A DNA stretch of 39,143 bases from positions 1 through 39,143 of the IMG/VR virus record IMGVR_UViG_3300031240_000020. One strand, written 5' to 3'. This DNA comes from a virus. The notes under the pieces were generated by a model that had not been told where the DNA came from, searched no databases, and saw only the letters and a list, made by a program, of their open reading frames with translations. This document shows positions 39,018 to 39,143 of the stretch, piece by piece. The number at the start of each line of letters is the position of its first letter. Positions within the stretch are counted from its first letter, which is position 1. The position numbers and the translations under genes are program-made.

Positions 39018-39143
39018 ATGATTACACGAAAAGGAAATACCAAGCAATTCGCATTGAATATAGTTGGTTCCAGCGTTTTTGGACGATACGCCAAAATCAA
39101 TAGTGAATTTACTTATAATATGTTTGCATCTGATAACTTCATG
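39018..39143 (+). CDS. Start of gp10-like gene, partial (right terminal repeat)
   Basis: First 42 codons of the gene that begins at 11, identical in all 126 bases. Here the true upstream context is kept: the adaptor stop TAA, AAGG, then ATG 11 nt after the stop. Joining 39017 to position 11 restores the complete gene. Confidence 0.93.
   Translation, partial: MITRKGNTKQFALNIVGSSVFGRYAKINSEFTYNMFASDNFM

Overview
This window reads as one complete, AT-rich phage genome, cut open at an arbitrary point. Bases 11-136 recur exactly at 39018-39143, so the molecule closes into a circle of about 39,007 bp through the gene for the gp10-like tail protein. The virion genes follow the order of phage P22 and other short-tailed (podovirus) phages: small terminase, large terminase, portal, scaffold, coat, gp4-like adaptor, gp10-like protein, three ejection-type proteins, then fibres. 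There is a T4-type lysozyme and a 2-TM holin candidate. The host is probably a low-GC Gram-negative bacterium, but nothing in the sequence identifies it. I see no integrase, transposase, CRISPR or partition genes, so the lifestyle is undecided.

Layout. 11-12130 (+): tail stabilisation protein, ejection proteins and a long fibre/adhesin cluster. 12225-14411 (-): early-type operon with a Sak4-like ATPase, a DUF669-like partner and small proteins, driven by a well-formed promoter at 14458-14486. 14570-17447 (+): XRE-type regulator, many small accessory genes (several zinc-binding), a tRNA-Thr(CGU) and a DUF551 gene. 17506-18516 (-): small operon headed by two ribbon-helix-helix regulators. 18829-20578 (+): replication operon whose first gene contains a lambda-like origin (repeats plus an AT-rich stretch), followed by a VRR-NUC nuclease. 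20690-22034: mostly non-coding RNA-like region. 22129-23058: a separately terminated Ala-rich coiled-coil protein. 23692-25482: lysis genes and small membrane proteins. 25493-39006 (+): packaging, portal, a string of small genes, an XRE/sigma-region-4 protein, scaffold, coat and adaptor, running across the join into gp10.

The most unusual part is 20690-22034. Five clear copies and one weak copy of a structured module share flanking motifs but have different helix sequences that still pair. The array ends against a tRNA-like fold with intact acceptor, D and T arms but no usable anticodon loop. This resembles the giant phage RNAs (GOLLD, ROOL) in size and tRNA neighbourhood, but I do not recognise it as either.

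Other points worth attention: the origin inside the replication gene; an 18-bp direct repeat flanking a tRNA-Thr plus zinc-protein cassette that splits a gene; a protein joining an XRE-like domain to a sigma-70 region 4; nested inverted repeats at 15428-15537; and a tandem ~52-bp repeat in front of the scaffold gene. About twenty genes shorter than 60 codons were added by reading the sequence, supported mainly by stop/start overlaps and Shine-Dalgarno (SD) sites.
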